Shown here: positions 28,580 to 36,566 of the stretch, piece after piece | How positions within the stretch are numbered: the first letter of the stretch is position 1 | How the letters are laid out: every line of letters starts with the position of its first letter | Assembly (NCBI GenBank): GCA_900110395.1 | Contig: FODP01000014.1 | Span: forward strand, 1 to 64,000 | From: Rhodospirillales bacterium URHD0017 | GTDB taxonomy: Bacteria; Pseudomonadota; Alphaproteobacteria; Reyranellales; Reyranellaceae | DNA: 64,000 bases | Direction of reading: 5' to 3' | Position numbers and translations under genes: made by a program | The notes under the pieces: generated by a model | Database searches by the model: none | What the model was told of the DNA's origin: nothing | Seen by the model: only the letters and a program-made list of their open reading frames with translations

Positions 28580-29622
28580 CAGAGTGCCTCCGCAGCGATA
28601 CGATGACCCTTGAGGAGACCGGGCAGGCGCCCGGGCTCCGTGCGGCCCCAGCCGCACTCGGCCGACAGGCCGAAATCCGAAACGTGGCGCTTCGCCACCG
28701 CGACGCGCGTGCGATCGCCCGCGTCATCGTCGTGGTGGAGCAGCCCGAGATAGAGCTTGGTGCCTGTCGGCCGCTTGAAGTCCTTCAACGGCGCATAGAA
28801 AGCATCGTCGGTCCGGTCCTTGGGGACAGGGACATGGATGAAATCAACCTGCCGTTTGGTCGCCGAGACGATGCCGTTCATCATCTCGACCAGGATGCCC
28901 GCGTCCTTGGGCTGCACCAGGTGCTCGTCGCGCGGCGAGCCGTAGCACAGGTGATAGCCCATCTCGACGCCAGCCGGCACCGCATCGCCCAGGCGGCCCA
29001 GCATGTCGAAGATCTGCTTCTTGTAGTGCGCTGGCCGGTCCTTGAAGTAGTTCTCGAAGGCCAGCACCTCCTGGCAGACGTCCCACTGGATCGAGAGATC
29101 GGCCGCCGGGATCGCCTTCACGATGTTGGCCAGCGCCGACTTCAGCGCCCGCTCGTAGACCCCGAAGTAGGTCTCGCGCGCCGGCCCGCTGACATAGAGG
29201 TAGCCGCTGGCCTGCGGCGTCGGCAGGGAGACCTGGAAGCGCATGTGCCTGGGGATCGCGCCTGTGGCGCGCAGCTTCTTGAAGACCTCCCACGAGGCCA
29301 GCGCGGCCTTGTCGTAGCCGGTCTCGAAGCTGACCGTCGCCGGATCGACGCCGGGTTTGAACCGGACCTGCTCGATCTCGCGCACGACCTTGCCGTCCCA
29401 CTGGATGAACTTGTAGGGGGGCACCGTGGGATCGATCTCCATCGCCGGATGGTCGAGCAGCATCTGGCGCTGGAAGTAGACCCAGCGCGAGCGCTCGCCG
29501 GTCTCGCCGTCGGGCATGCAGCGCAGGAACGGCCCAAGCTCGTCGGCGAGTCGGCGGAACACCTCCTCGCTGCTGTCGAGCGGGATGCTGCCGATCAGGT
29601 GCAGGCGATCCTGCTTCTCCAC
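28579..29622 (-). CDS. MetE-like methyltransferase core protein
   Basis: A 347-residue protein resembling the C-terminal catalytic barrel of cobalamin-independent methionine synthase without the N-terminal half. Putative zinc ligands are kept: G-Y-H-L-C-Y-G (His 224, Cys 226) and S-A-E-C-G-W-G (Cys 323). The N-terminal L-I-G-S-I-P and P-D-G-E-T-G segments replace the usual folate/homocysteine-side motifs. The GTG start (29622) overlaps the upstream TAG by 1 nt. Placed between oxidoreductases, it probably demethylates a catabolic substrate rather than making methionine; inference only. A second, divergent copy is at 36567. Confidence 0.75.
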   Translation of the reverse strand: MEKQDRLHLIGSIPLDSSEEVFRRLADELGPFLRCMPDGETGERSRWVYFQRQMLLDHPAMEIDPTVPPYKFIQWDGKVVREIEQVRFKPGVDPATVSFETGYDKAALASWEVFKKLRATGAIPRHMRFQVSLPTPQASGYLYVSGPARETYFGVYERALKSALANIVKAIPAADLSIQWDVCQEVLAFENYFKDRPAHYKKQIFDMLGRLGDAVPAGVEMGYHLCYGSPRDEHLVQPKDAGILVEMMNGIVSATKRQVDFIHVPVPKDRTDDAFYAPLKDFKRPTGTKLYLGLLHHDDDAGDRTRVAVAKRHVSDFGLSAECGWGRTEPGRLPGLLKGHRIAAEAL

Positions 29623-30590
29623 TAGTTGACCTTCTCCAGCTTCTGCAGCGATCGCAGGTATTTCGGCACCGGCACGCCGGGATGGGTCCCGCCCCAGTTC
29701 GTGTAGCTCACCTCGCCGACATAGATGGCGCCCTTGCTGTCGACGGCGAGGCCGTGCGGCGACAGGAACTTGCCGGGCTCCTGGCCAGGGCCGTGCTCGC
29801 CGCCCAGCCGCGCAATGAGGCCGCCCTTCTTGTCGACGATGGCGAGGCGGGGACCGATGTTGGTGTGCTTGCTGTTGACCGGCATGCCCGGCCCCAGCTC
29901 GCCGATGATGAATTGCGGGTTCTTGCCGCCGCCGGCGCAGCAGTAGAGCGCGCAAGGCCGGTGCATGTTGTTCCACTGCATCTCGTACTTGCCGTTGCCG
30001 TCGAACACCTGCACGCGATGGTTCTCGCGATCGGCGACATAGACCCAGCCGTCGTCGTCGGTGGCGATATTGTGGGCGATGTTGAACTGGCCGGGATCGG
30101 TGCCGGTGGTGCCCCAGCACATCAGGTGCTTGCCGTCGGGCGAATACTTGTGGACGCAGGAATTGCCGTAGCCGTCCGACACGTAGATCTCGCCCTTGGG
30201 CGACAGCGCGGTGTGGGTGCAGCGGTTGAACGGCTTGCCGCTCAGGAACGGCGCCGGCTGGTTGGGCACGCCGATGGTCATCAGCACCTTGCCCTCGGTC
30301 GTGACCTTGCGGACCGTATGGTCGCCGTCGTCGGTGCAGTAGAGGTTGTCGTCGCTGTCGACGTGGATGCCGTGGGCGCGGTTGAACAGGCCTTCTCCCC
30401 ACGAGCGCAGGAAGTTGCCGTCGCGGTCGAACACCATCATCGGATGCTGGCCGCGGTTGAAGACGTAGATGCGGTCCTTGCTGTCGACCGCCACCGCCGC
30501 GACGTCGCGGAACTCCCAGCCGTCGGGCAGCTTGGCCCAGTTCTCGACCACGCGATAACGATGCTCGCCACTTCCGAGGACTACGGACAT
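29622..30590 (-). CDS. NHL-repeat beta-propeller protein (PAL-like)
   Basis: A 322-residue protein built of repeated ~45-residue blades: D-V-A-A-V-A-V-D-S-K-D-R-I-Y-V-F, A-H-G-I-H-V-D-S-D-D-N-L-Y, A-L-S-P-K-G-E-I-Y-V-S-D, H-N-I-A-T-D-D-D-G-W-V-Y-V-A-D and P-H-G-L-A-V-D-S-K-G-A-I-Y-V-G. This is the NHL fold seen in peptidylglycine lyase-like and gluconolactonase-like proteins. No signal peptide is seen. It shares an operon with the GMC oxidoreductase (15-bp gap) and the MetE-like gene, so a lactone- or substrate-handling role in the same pathway is possible. Confidence 0.82.
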   Translation of the reverse strand: MSVVLGSGEHRYRVVENWAKLPDGWEFRDVAAVAVDSKDRIYVFNRGQHPMMVFDRDGNFLRSWGEGLFNRAHGIHVDSDDNLYCTDDGDHTVRKVTTEGKVLMTIGVPNQPAPFLSGKPFNRCTHTALSPKGEIYVSDGYGNSCVHKYSPDGKHLMCWGTTGTDPGQFNIAHNIATDDDGWVYVADRENHRVQVFDGNGKYEMQWNNMHRPCALYCCAGGGKNPQFIIGELGPGMPVNSKHTNIGPRLAIVDKKGGLIARLGGEHGPGQEPGKFLSPHGLAVDSKGAIYVGEVSYTNWGGTHPGVPVPKYLRSLQKLEKVN

Positions 30591-30604
30591 TGTCGGACTC
30601 CTTG

Positions 30605-32302
30605 TCAGGCCGTCATCGCCGCCGAGATCTTCTCCGCCGACATCAGGGTGGGGAAGTTCGTATTGGCGCACGGCACCACGGGAAAGATCGAGGCATCGAC
30701 GATGCGCAGGCCCTGCACGCCTTTGACGCGGCCCTGGGTGTCGACAACCGACATCGGATCGTCGGGCCGGCCCATGCGGCAGGTGCAGGAGGCATGCCAC
30801 ACGCCGATCGCGGCCTTGCGCACGAAGGCTTCGAGCGCCTCGTCGTCGTTCATCACCTGGTCGAAGGTGAAACCCTCGACCACGAACTTGTCGATGATGT
30901 AGCGGCGCAGCGCCGCCGGCCCGTCGAGCATCTGGGCCACGACGCTGGTCAAAATCTTGTTCTTGGTGTTGACCACGCCGATCGCCCGCACCTTGTCGCT
31001 GTAGGCGGCGGGGAAGGGCGTGTCTGTCACCTCGCGCACCGCGTCGGTCATCTGCAGCGCGGCCATCAGCTTGAAACCGCTCATCAGCCGGTCGATGTCG
31101 CGCTTGTCCGACAGCAAGTTGAACTCGACGATCGGCTCGCGGCGGTAGTCGCGCGCGGCGAGCTTGACCTGGCCGGTCTCCGAGTAGGTCTTGTTGATGA
31201 AGGTGAGCAGCGATCCGATCTGCTCGCCGACCGCATGCCAGGCCGACTTGGCGATGACCACGGTGAACATGTCGCCCATCGGGATGCCGGGCAGCTTCGA
31301 GGAATAGCGCAGGCCGAGATGGATATGACGGCGCGTATGATGGTTCATGCGCGCGCCGCGGCGCAGGAAGGACGAGAGCGCGATCGACGGGTGGTCCATC
31401 AACCGCTGGCCGACGCCGGGCAGGGCGGCGACCACCGGGATGCCCATCTCGCTGAGATGGCCGACGGGGCCGATGCCGGCCCGCATCAGATGGGCCGGCG
31501 TATGGATCGCGCCCGACGACAGGATCACCTCCTTCGCCCGGAACTCCTGCTCCTTGCCCGCGATCATGGCGGTGACGCCGACGCACTGCGTGCCGTCGAA
31601 CAGCAGCGACTTCACCTGGGTGTCGGTGGAGATCGTGAGGTTGGGCCGCTTGCGCGTCTCGGCGTCGAGGTAGCCCATCGCCGCCGACACGCGCCGCTCC
31701 TCGGCGTTGGAATGGGTGACCGGGAAGTAGCCCTCAACGAACTCGCCGTTCTGGTCGGGCAGGAACTTGTAGCCCTTGGCCTCGAAGGCCTTGGCCACCG
31801 CCTTGTCGTGCTGGGTCCAATGCTCGGGCGGGATGCGGCGCACGGGAATGCGGCCTTCCTTGCCGTGCCACGGCCCGTCGAAGTCGAGATCGCGCTCGAC
31901 CTTCTTGAAGAAGGGCAGGACCTGGTCCCAGCCCCAGCCCTCGGCGCCCCGGCTCACCCATTCGTTGTAGTCGGTGGGCGCGCCGCGATTGGCCATCTGG
32001 CCGTTGATCGACGAGCCGCCGCCGAGCACGCGCGCCTGCTCGTACTTGCGCAGCGGCGGCCGGTTCTCCTGCGGATTGTTGTGCGAGACGATCTGGGTGT
32101 GGACTTTCAGATCGGTCCAATGGAAGCGGGGATCGAAGTAGGCGGTGCCGGAATAGCTGTCGGCGATCTCCTTGGGCTCGTTGCCCGGCGGCGTGTCCTG
32201 GCCGGCCTCGCACAGCAGCACTTTGTTGGCGCTCTTGGCCGACAGCCGATGGGCCATGACCGAGCCGGCCGATCCGCCGCCCACGATGATGTAGTCGTAC
32301 AC
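30605..32302 (-). CDS. GMC family FAD-dependent oxidoreductase (choline-dehydrogenase-like)
   Basis: A 565-residue flavoprotein. N-terminal FAD loop D-Y-I-I-V-G-G-G-S-A-G-S; GMC signature 1 in R-V-L-G-G-G-S-S-I-N-G; signature 2 in S-S-G-A-I-H-T-P; and the active-site region W-H-A-S-C-T-C-R-M-G with His, followed by N-T-N-F-P-T-L-M near the end. Such enzymes oxidise primary alcohols to aldehydes. First gene of the minus-strand operon that continues with the NHL protein, the MetE-like protein and the D-2-hydroxyacid dehydrogenase. The promoter should lie in 32303-32434, shared with the divergent small-protein gene. Confidence 0.93.
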   Translation of the reverse strand: MYDYIIVGGGSAGSVMAHRLSAKSANKVLLCEAGQDTPPGNEPKEIADSYSGTAYFDPRFHWTDLKVHTQIVSHNNPQENRPPLRKYEQARVLGGGSSINGQMANRGAPTDYNEWVSRGAEGWGWDQVLPFFKKVERDLDFDGPWHGKEGRIPVRRIPPEHWTQHDKAVAKAFEAKGYKFLPDQNGEFVEGYFPVTHSNAEERRVSAAMGYLDAETRKRPNLTISTDTQVKSLLFDGTQCVGVTAMIAGKEQEFRAKEVILSSGAIHTPAHLMRAGIGPVGHLSEMGIPVVAALPGVGQRLMDHPSIALSSFLRRGARMNHHTRRHIHLGLRYSSKLPGIPMGDMFTVVIAKSAWHAVGEQIGSLLTFINKTYSETGQVKLAARDYRREPIVEFNLLSDKRDIDRLMSGFKLMAALQMTDAVREVTDTPFPAAYSDKVRAIGVVNTKNKILTSVVAQMLDGPAALRRYIIDKFVVEGFTFDQVMNDDEALEAFVRKAAIGVWHASCTCRMGRPDDPMSVVDTQGRVKGVQGLRIVDASIFPVVPCANTNFPTLMSAEKISAAMTA

Positions 32303-32434
32303 GGGTGTTTCCTCAGGTTTGTTGGAGGAACGCTAACCCGTTGGGCAATGTGGCGAAACCAAGATATTTCGCCGCGCAACGCTAGGGTTCCGTCCGCGTT
32401 CAGACCGGACTTGCAACAAGAGGAGGCCCTAATC

Positions 32435-32956
32435 ATGAAGCGTACCCTTCTTACCCTGGCGCTGATCACCGCTGCCGGCGCCGCCGGCGCTCAGACGGTC
32501 AGCACCCCGTCTGCAGGCGGTGCGACGGTGACCCCGCCGTCGGTCGGCGGGGCCACTGTGACCACCCCGTCCGCCAACCCGCCGAGCGTCAGCACGCCGG
32601 CTGTGCCTTCCCGCTCGATGGGCGCCGGGGGTGCGACTGTGCAGACTCCGTCTGCCAGCGGCGGCATGGTTCGGCCTCCCGCAGCCAGCGCTGGCACTGT
32701 CACGACCCCGGGCGTCAGCCCGCCGAGCGCCAGCACGTCGGGCGCGCAGGTGACGCTGCCCAGCCAGGCCAATGCGCCGGCGATGCCCAACGCTCAGGGC
32801 TCGGCCAACGCGGTCAAGAAGATCGAGCGCGACGGCTACAAGAACGTGCAGGGCATGACCCGCAATCGGGACGGTAGCTGGAGCGGCAAGGCACTGCGCG
32901 GCGGCGCGATGGTCGACGTCCAGGTCGACGCGCGCGGAAACGTCATCACCAGGTAG
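32435..32956 (+). CDS. Secreted low-complexity protein with PepSY-like C-terminal domain
   Basis: A 173-residue protein: signal peptide (MKRTLLTLALITAAGAAGAQ), then about 100 residues of imperfect Ser/Thr/Pro/Gly/Val repeats of the type G-G-A-T-V-x-T-P-S, then a ~47-residue C-terminal domain I-E-R-D-G-Y-K-N-V-x-x-M-x-R-N-R-D-G-S-W-S-G-K-A-x-R-G-G. The C-terminal domain is shared with the proteins at 18999 and 35210. AGAGGAGG precedes the ATG at good spacing. A strong terminator follows at 32986. The repeat region is likely an extended, disordered tether. Function unknown. Confidence 0.8.
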   Translation: MKRTLLTLALITAAGAAGAQTVSTPSAGGATVTPPSVGGATVTTPSANPPSVSTPAVPSRSMGAGGATVQTPSASGGMVRPPAASAGTVTTPGVSPPSASTSGAQVTLPSQANAPAMPNAQGSANAVKKIERDGYKNVQGMTRNRDGSWSGKALRGGAMVDVQVDARGNVITR

Positions 32957-32985
32957 ACGCCTGGCCTCCTGATCGGCCCACTTCG

Positions 32986-33020
32986 AGCCCGCCCCGTCAC
33001 CGACGGGGCGGGCTTCTGTC
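32986..33020 (+). terminator. Rho-independent terminator
   Basis: A 13-bp perfect stem (AGCCCGCCCCGTC / GACGGGGCGGGCT, 32986-32998 and 33002-33014) with a 3-nt loop, followed by TTCTGT. It lies 30 bp after the stop of the PepSY-like gene at 32435 and is the clearest intrinsic terminator in the window. The T-run is short, so efficiency is uncertain. Confidence 0.85.
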
Positions 33021-33084
33021 GTTGTGCTTGCGGCTCTCCGGCAAGCCTGCGATCGTTCGGCTGACGCACTGTGGGAGGTTTCGT

Positions 33085-33495
33085 ATGCCGGACGTCACAG
33101 CCGCAAATCCCGACATCGCCACCCCCGAGCTCATGAAGGCGATCTCGGCTGCCTTCAACAGCCGCGATGTCGATCGCATCGTCTCGCACTTCACCGACGA
33201 CGCCACCTTCTGGTTGGCGCGTGGGCCCGAGCCGGTCGGCCGTACGCTCAAGGGCAAGGAAGAAATCCGCAAGACGCTTGCGGCGCGCTTCAAGGTGATC
33301 CCCGACATGCGCTGGGATCACAAGGAGTACGTCTTCGCCGGCAACCGGGCGATATCGGTGTGGACGGTGAAGGGCAAGGGCGCCGACGGCGAGGAGCTGA
33401 ACTACCAGGGCTGCGACATCTACACGTTCCGCGGCGGCAAGATCTCCGCGAAGGACACCTACTGGAAGATCGTCGAGCACAAGGACCGCCTCTGA
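33085..33495 (+). CDS. NTF2-like/SnoaL-fold protein
   Basis: A 136-residue protein of the nuclear-transport-factor-2-like fold: A-F-N-S-R-D-V-D-R-I-V-S-H-F-T-D-D-A-T-F-W near residue 24, then G-K-E-E-I-R-K-T-L, and the terminal W-K-I. Such domains act as small isomerases, cyclases or binding partners. GGGAGG precedes the ATG at 33085. Its stop overlaps the next ATG by 1 nt, so it is coupled to the amidohydrolase at 33495 and probably works on the same substrate. Confidence 0.82.
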   Translation: MPDVTAANPDIATPELMKAISAAFNSRDVDRIVSHFTDDATFWLARGPEPVGRTLKGKEEIRKTLAARFKVIPDMRWDHKEYVFAGNRAISVWTVKGKGADGEELNYQGCDIYTFRGGKISAKDTYWKIVEHKDRL

Positions 33496-35213
33496 TGACC
33501 CTCGATCTCCTCATCCGCGGCGGCACCGTCGTCGACGGCTCAGGCAAGCCGCGCTTCAGCGCCGACGTCGGCGTCAAGGACGGCCGCATCGTCGAAGTCG
33601 GCCGCATCAGGTCGACGGCAGCCCGCACGATCGATGCCGACGGGCTGATCGTGTCGCCGGGCTTCATCGACGGCCACACCCACATGGACGCGCAGGTGGC
33701 ATGGGATCCGCTGGGCAGCTGCTCGTGCTGGCACGGCGTCACCTCGGTGGTGATGAGCAATTGCGGCTTCGCCCTGGCGCCCTGCAAGCCCGCGGACCGC
33801 GACTGGTATGCGCGCTGCCTGTCGGCGGTCGAGGACATTCCGACCGAGGCGATGGCCGCCGGCATCGACTGGACCTGGGAGACCTTCCCGGAATATCTCG
33901 CGACCGTCGAGCGCCTGCCCAAGGCGATCAACTACGGCATGTATATCGGCCACTCGGCGCTGCGCATGTACGTCATGGGCAAGCGCGCGCTCACCGAGGT
34001 CGCGACCGAAGACGACATGGTGCGCATGGCCGCCGCCGTGCAGGAGGCGCTGAAGGCGGGCGCCATGGGCTTCTCCAGCTCGCGCGCCTCCACCCACGTC
34101 ACGCCCGACGATACGCCGGTGGCGAGCCGCATCGCCGACTGGGAGGAGATCGACCGCATCATCGCGGCGATGGCCGAGCTCGATGCCGGCATCTTCCAGG
34201 TCGGGCCGGATATCGCGAGCGGCGACCGTCATCGCGCCTTCCTCGACCGCCTGCGCAAGGTGGCGCTGGAGTATAAGCGTCCGATCATGTTCGGCGTGCT
34301 GGCCACGAAACAGGGCGACGATCCCACGGGCTGGCAATACCAGACGAAATACATCGACGACACCGTCGCCGCCGGCGGCCGCATGTTCGGCCAAGGTACG
34401 ACGCGCTCGATCAACGCCATCTTCTCGCTGAAGTCCTACCTGCCGTTCGACGTCCTGCCGGCGTGGAAGCCGATCCGCGCCCTGCCGCTGGCCGAGCAGA
34501 TGAACAAGCTGCGCGACCCGTCGGTGCGCCGCGAGCTCGTCGAGGCCGAGGCGCGCATGAAGCCGCGTGACAACGTCTTCCAGGGCGGCGGTGCGGCGAC
34601 CACGGATCCGCGCAAGCCCGACTACGCCAACCTGTTCGCGATGAAGGGCGTCGACTGGGACGACCCGACCGTCGACCAGCTCGCCAAGGCGCGCGGCCAG
34701 CATCCGGTCGAGGTGATGATCGACCTGTCGCTGGCGGACGCGAATCAAGTTTACGTCCAGCCCCTGGTCAACGAAACGCCCGACGACGTTTTAGGCATCC
34801 TGAAGCATCCGCGCACGCTCGCGACCTTCTCCGACTCGGGCGCGCATGTCTGCCAGGAGATGGGCTCCTCGCTGCAGACGCACCTCCTGAGCTACTGGGT
34901 GCGCAAGCGCGGCGCCTTCACGCTCGAGCAGGCGATAAAGAAGCTGACCCATGACAATGCGGTCGCCTGGGACCTCAACGACCGCGGCGTGGTCCGCGAA
35001 GGTTACAAGGCCGATCTCGTGCTGTTCGAGGAGAACGGCATCCGGCCACTCCTGCCCACGGTCGAGAAGGACCTGCCCGGTGGCGCCCGCCGCCTGGTGC
35101 AGAAGGCCGAAGGCATCAAGGCCACCGTCATCAACGGCGCCGTGGCGTTCGAGGATGGCGAGGCGACAGGCGCCTATGCGGGGCAGGTGCTGAAGGGTAA
35201 GCTCGCGTCATGA
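33495..35213 (+). CDS. N-acyl-D-amino-acid deacylase/amidohydrolase family protein
   Basis: A 572-residue metal-dependent amidohydrolase of the D-aminoacylase type: D-L-L-I-R-G-G-T-V-V-D-G near the start, S-P-G-F-I-D-G-H-T-H-M-D (metal His pair, around residue 60), V-V-M-S-N-C-G-F (family Cys), and T-F-S-D-S-G-A-H-V (catalytic Asp region). The length fits the family. Middle gene of a coupled trio: NTF2-like upstream (1-nt overlap) and the small PepSY-like gene downstream (4-nt overlap, ATGA). The substrate is probably an N-acylated or cyclic amide; not shown. Confidence 0.88.
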   Translation: MTLDLLIRGGTVVDGSGKPRFSADVGVKDGRIVEVGRIRSTAARTIDADGLIVSPGFIDGHTHMDAQVAWDPLGSCSCWHGVTSVVMSNCGFALAPCKPADRDWYARCLSAVEDIPTEAMAAGIDWTWETFPEYLATVERLPKAINYGMYIGHSALRMYVMGKRALTEVATEDDMVRMAAAVQEALKAGAMGFSSSRASTHVTPDDTPVASRIADWEEIDRIIAAMAELDAGIFQVGPDIASGDRHRAFLDRLRKVALEYKRPIMFGVLATKQGDDPTGWQYQTKYIDDTVAAGGRMFGQGTTRSINAIFSLKSYLPFDVLPAWKPIRALPLAEQMNKLRDPSVRRELVEAEARMKPRDNVFQGGGAATTDPRKPDYANLFAMKGVDWDDPTVDQLAKARGQHPVEVMIDLSLADANQVYVQPLVNETPDDVLGILKHPRTLATFSDSGAHVCQEMGSSLQTHLLSYWVRKRGAFTLEQAIKKLTHDNAVAWDLNDRGVVREGYKADLVLFEENGIRPLLPTVEKDLPGGARRLVQKAEGIKATVINGAVAFEDGEATGAYAGQVLKGKLAS

Positions 35214-35455
35214 GACGTCCGGCGCTTGTCCTGATGCTGATCGCCTTCGCCGGCATTGCGTCGGCGCAGACCAAGCCGGCGACGACGCCGTCGCCGGGCA
35301 GCGCCAGTGTGAAGACCCAGCTGCAGGCTTTGCACTACGGCAACGTCCGTGACCTGCGGCGCGGCCCTGATGGCCAGTGGACCGGCACAGCGACGCAGAA
35401 CGGCGTCGAGAAGCAGGTGACGATAAGTCCCAAGGGCGTCGTGACCGCCCGCTGA
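35210..35455 (+). CDS. Small secreted protein, PepSY-like domain (minimal form)
   Basis: An 81-residue protein: signal peptide (MRRPALVLMLIAFAGIASAQ), a short Thr/Pro/Ser linker, then L-Q-A-L-H-Y-G-N-V-R-D-L-R-R-G-P-D-G-Q-W-T-G-T-A. It is the shortest of three paralogues (see 18999 and 32435); the shared part is the C-terminal ~45 residues with Y-x-x-V, D-G-x-W and G-x-V near the end. The ATG overlaps the deacylase stop, so it is translated with that catabolic gene although it is exported. Confidence 0.72.
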   Translation: MRRPALVLMLIAFAGIASAQTKPATTPSPGSASVKTQLQALHYGNVRDLRRGPDGQWTGTATQNGVEKQVTISPKGVVTAR

Positions 35456-35483
35456 TCCAAGGCCCCTCCAAGGTAAGTGAGTG

Positions 35484-35978
35484 ATGGATATTCCGCTGAT
35501 TGAGCAGGCCAAGATACAGGCCCAGGTGCTCGTTCCTCTCGTCAAGGCGCTGCAGGCCGAACTGGGCGAAGAGCGCGCCAATGACTTGGTTCGCAAGGCG
35601 CTGGGCGAGCAGTACCGCAAGTTCGGTGAGATGTGGTGGAAGAGCCAGGGCGCGCGCGACCTCGGTGAGAAAATGGCGTCGGCCTTCCAAGGCTTCGCGG
35701 CGGCGGATGCCTTGGACTACGACGTGCTCAAGAAGGACGCGCAGTCGTTCGAGGTGAACGTCACCGGCTGTCGCTACGCCGAGTTCTACAAAAGGATCGG
35801 CGCGCCCGGGCTCGGCTTCCTGCTCGTCTGCAGCTCGGACTTCGCCCTGGCGGAAGGTTATGGCGACCCGGTGCAGCTCGACCGCACGCAAACGATCATG
35901 CAGGGCGCCAGCCACTGCGACTTCCGCTACAAGCTCTCATTGGACCGCGGGCCTCCAGGCCCGCTCATGGAGTCCTAG
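35484..35978 (+). CDS. ATC-hydrolase-like protein (L-2-amino-thiazoline-4-carboxylate hydrolase family)
   Basis: A 164-residue protein with the C-terminal pattern of the family: N-V-T-G-C-R-Y-A-E-F-Y (Cys ~99) and H-C-D-F-R-Y near residue 147. These enzymes open thiazoline rings, but many members are unassigned. The ATG at 35484 is one codon after a GTG. The last ~12 codons (L-D-R-G-P-P-G-P-L-M-E-S) are read from a REP element at 35942-35970, so the natural end was probably just after Y-K-L-S and the tail is a repeat-derived extension. Confidence 0.75.
   Translation: MDIPLIEQAKIQAQVLVPLVKALQAELGEERANDLVRKALGEQYRKFGEMWWKSQGARDLGEKMASAFQGFAAADALDYDVLKKDAQSFEVNVTGCRYAEFYKRIGAPGLGFLLVCSSDFALAEGYGDPVQLDRTQTIMQGASHCDFRYKLSLDRGPPGPLMES
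35942..35970. repeat. REP hairpin inside the 3' end of the ATC-hydrolase-like gene
   Basis: GGACC-GCGGGCCTCCAGGCCCGC-TCATGG, palindrome 35947-35964. It lies between the ATC-hydrolase-like gene and the convergent RAYT gene and is the mirror image of the hairpin at 36536, so the RAYT gene is bracketed by two inverted REPs of the GCGGGCC subtype. Confidence 0.88.
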
Positions 35979-36533
35979 CTACCGAATATGCGCCGAACTC
36001 CAAGGCCAATCGGCAGCAGCGGTGACCAACCCGGCCTTGACCGGATTCTGCTCAACATACTCGATCGTTCGACTCAGCTGGCCTTCGTCTCTCATGTACC
36101 GATCGAAGTAGTCGGGATGCCAGAATGCGCCGGATCGCCCAAGGTGATGATTGGCTCGCCTCGCGGTGAAGGACTTCCAGCTTCGGACAATGGTACCCAA
36201 CGAGCTGGAGCCATCCAGCATATCAATGACGACATGGACGTGGTTGGGCATCAAACACCAAGCCAGCAAGCGGTACCGCCGCCCATCCGAATGCAAGAGC
36301 GAGTCCTGTACCAGTGAAGCGATCTCGGAGTCCCTGAGCCAGCATGCCCCCAAGCCGCTGTCGAGTTCGTGATCGATCCGGTGAATGCCATCATCTGCAA
36401 GCAGCAGACTTTCAACGACTGCCCGAGGCAGGCTGTCTGCGAGCCTGAACGTCACGAACTGAATCGTTTCAGGTGAATCAAAATGCGGAAGATAACCTCG
36501 AGAGTGCCAGCCTTTGGGTTCGGGCATGATCAT
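35979..36533 (-). CDS. REP-associated tyrosine transposase (RAYT), Y1/HUH family
   Basis: A 184-residue single-domain Y1 transposase. HUH motif in C-L-M-P-N-H-V-H-V-V (His 98 and His 100); candidate catalytic tyrosines in H-P-D-Y-F-D-R-Y-M-R-D-E (142 or 146); C-terminal Y-V-E-Q-N-P-V-K-A-G-L and W-P-W-S-S-A. This matches TnpA-REP proteins, which nick and join single-stranded REP hairpins and are normally immobile chromosomal genes. The first codons (ATGATCATG) coincide with the edge of the REP at 36536; a start at 36527 would be equally good. It is flanked by inverted REPs of the family scattered through the window. Confidence 0.93.
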   Translation of the reverse strand: MIMPEPKGWHSRGYLPHFDSPETIQFVTFRLADSLPRAVVESLLLADDGIHRIDHELDSGLGACWLRDSEIASLVQDSLLHSDGRRYRLLAWCLMPNHVHVVIDMLDGSSSLGTIVRSWKSFTARRANHHLGRSGAFWHPDYFDRYMRDEGQLSRTIEYVEQNPVKAGLVTAAADWPWSSAHIR

Positions 36534-36558
36534 GAGCGGGCCTGGAGGCCCGCGGTCC
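36526..36558. repeat. REP hairpin at the start of the RAYT gene
   Basis: CATGATCATGA-GCGGGCCTGGAGGCCCGC-GGTCC, palindrome 36536-36553, inverted relative to 35942-35970. The CATGATCAT edge supplies the RAYT initiation codons on the minus strand, so any rearrangement of this REP would touch the start or leader of the transposase gene. Confidence 0.88.
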
Positions 36559-36566
36559 CATGAGAG

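Noticed and set aside
28579..29622. Assignment as methionine synthase (metE)
   Set aside because: The protein lacks the N-terminal half and the folate-side motifs of MetE, and the operon is catabolic, so only a MetE-like core is claimed.
30590..32956. A 788-codon plus-strand frame
   Set aside because: The last 173 codons are a genuine secreted protein (32435); the earlier part is antisense to the GMC oxidoreductase.
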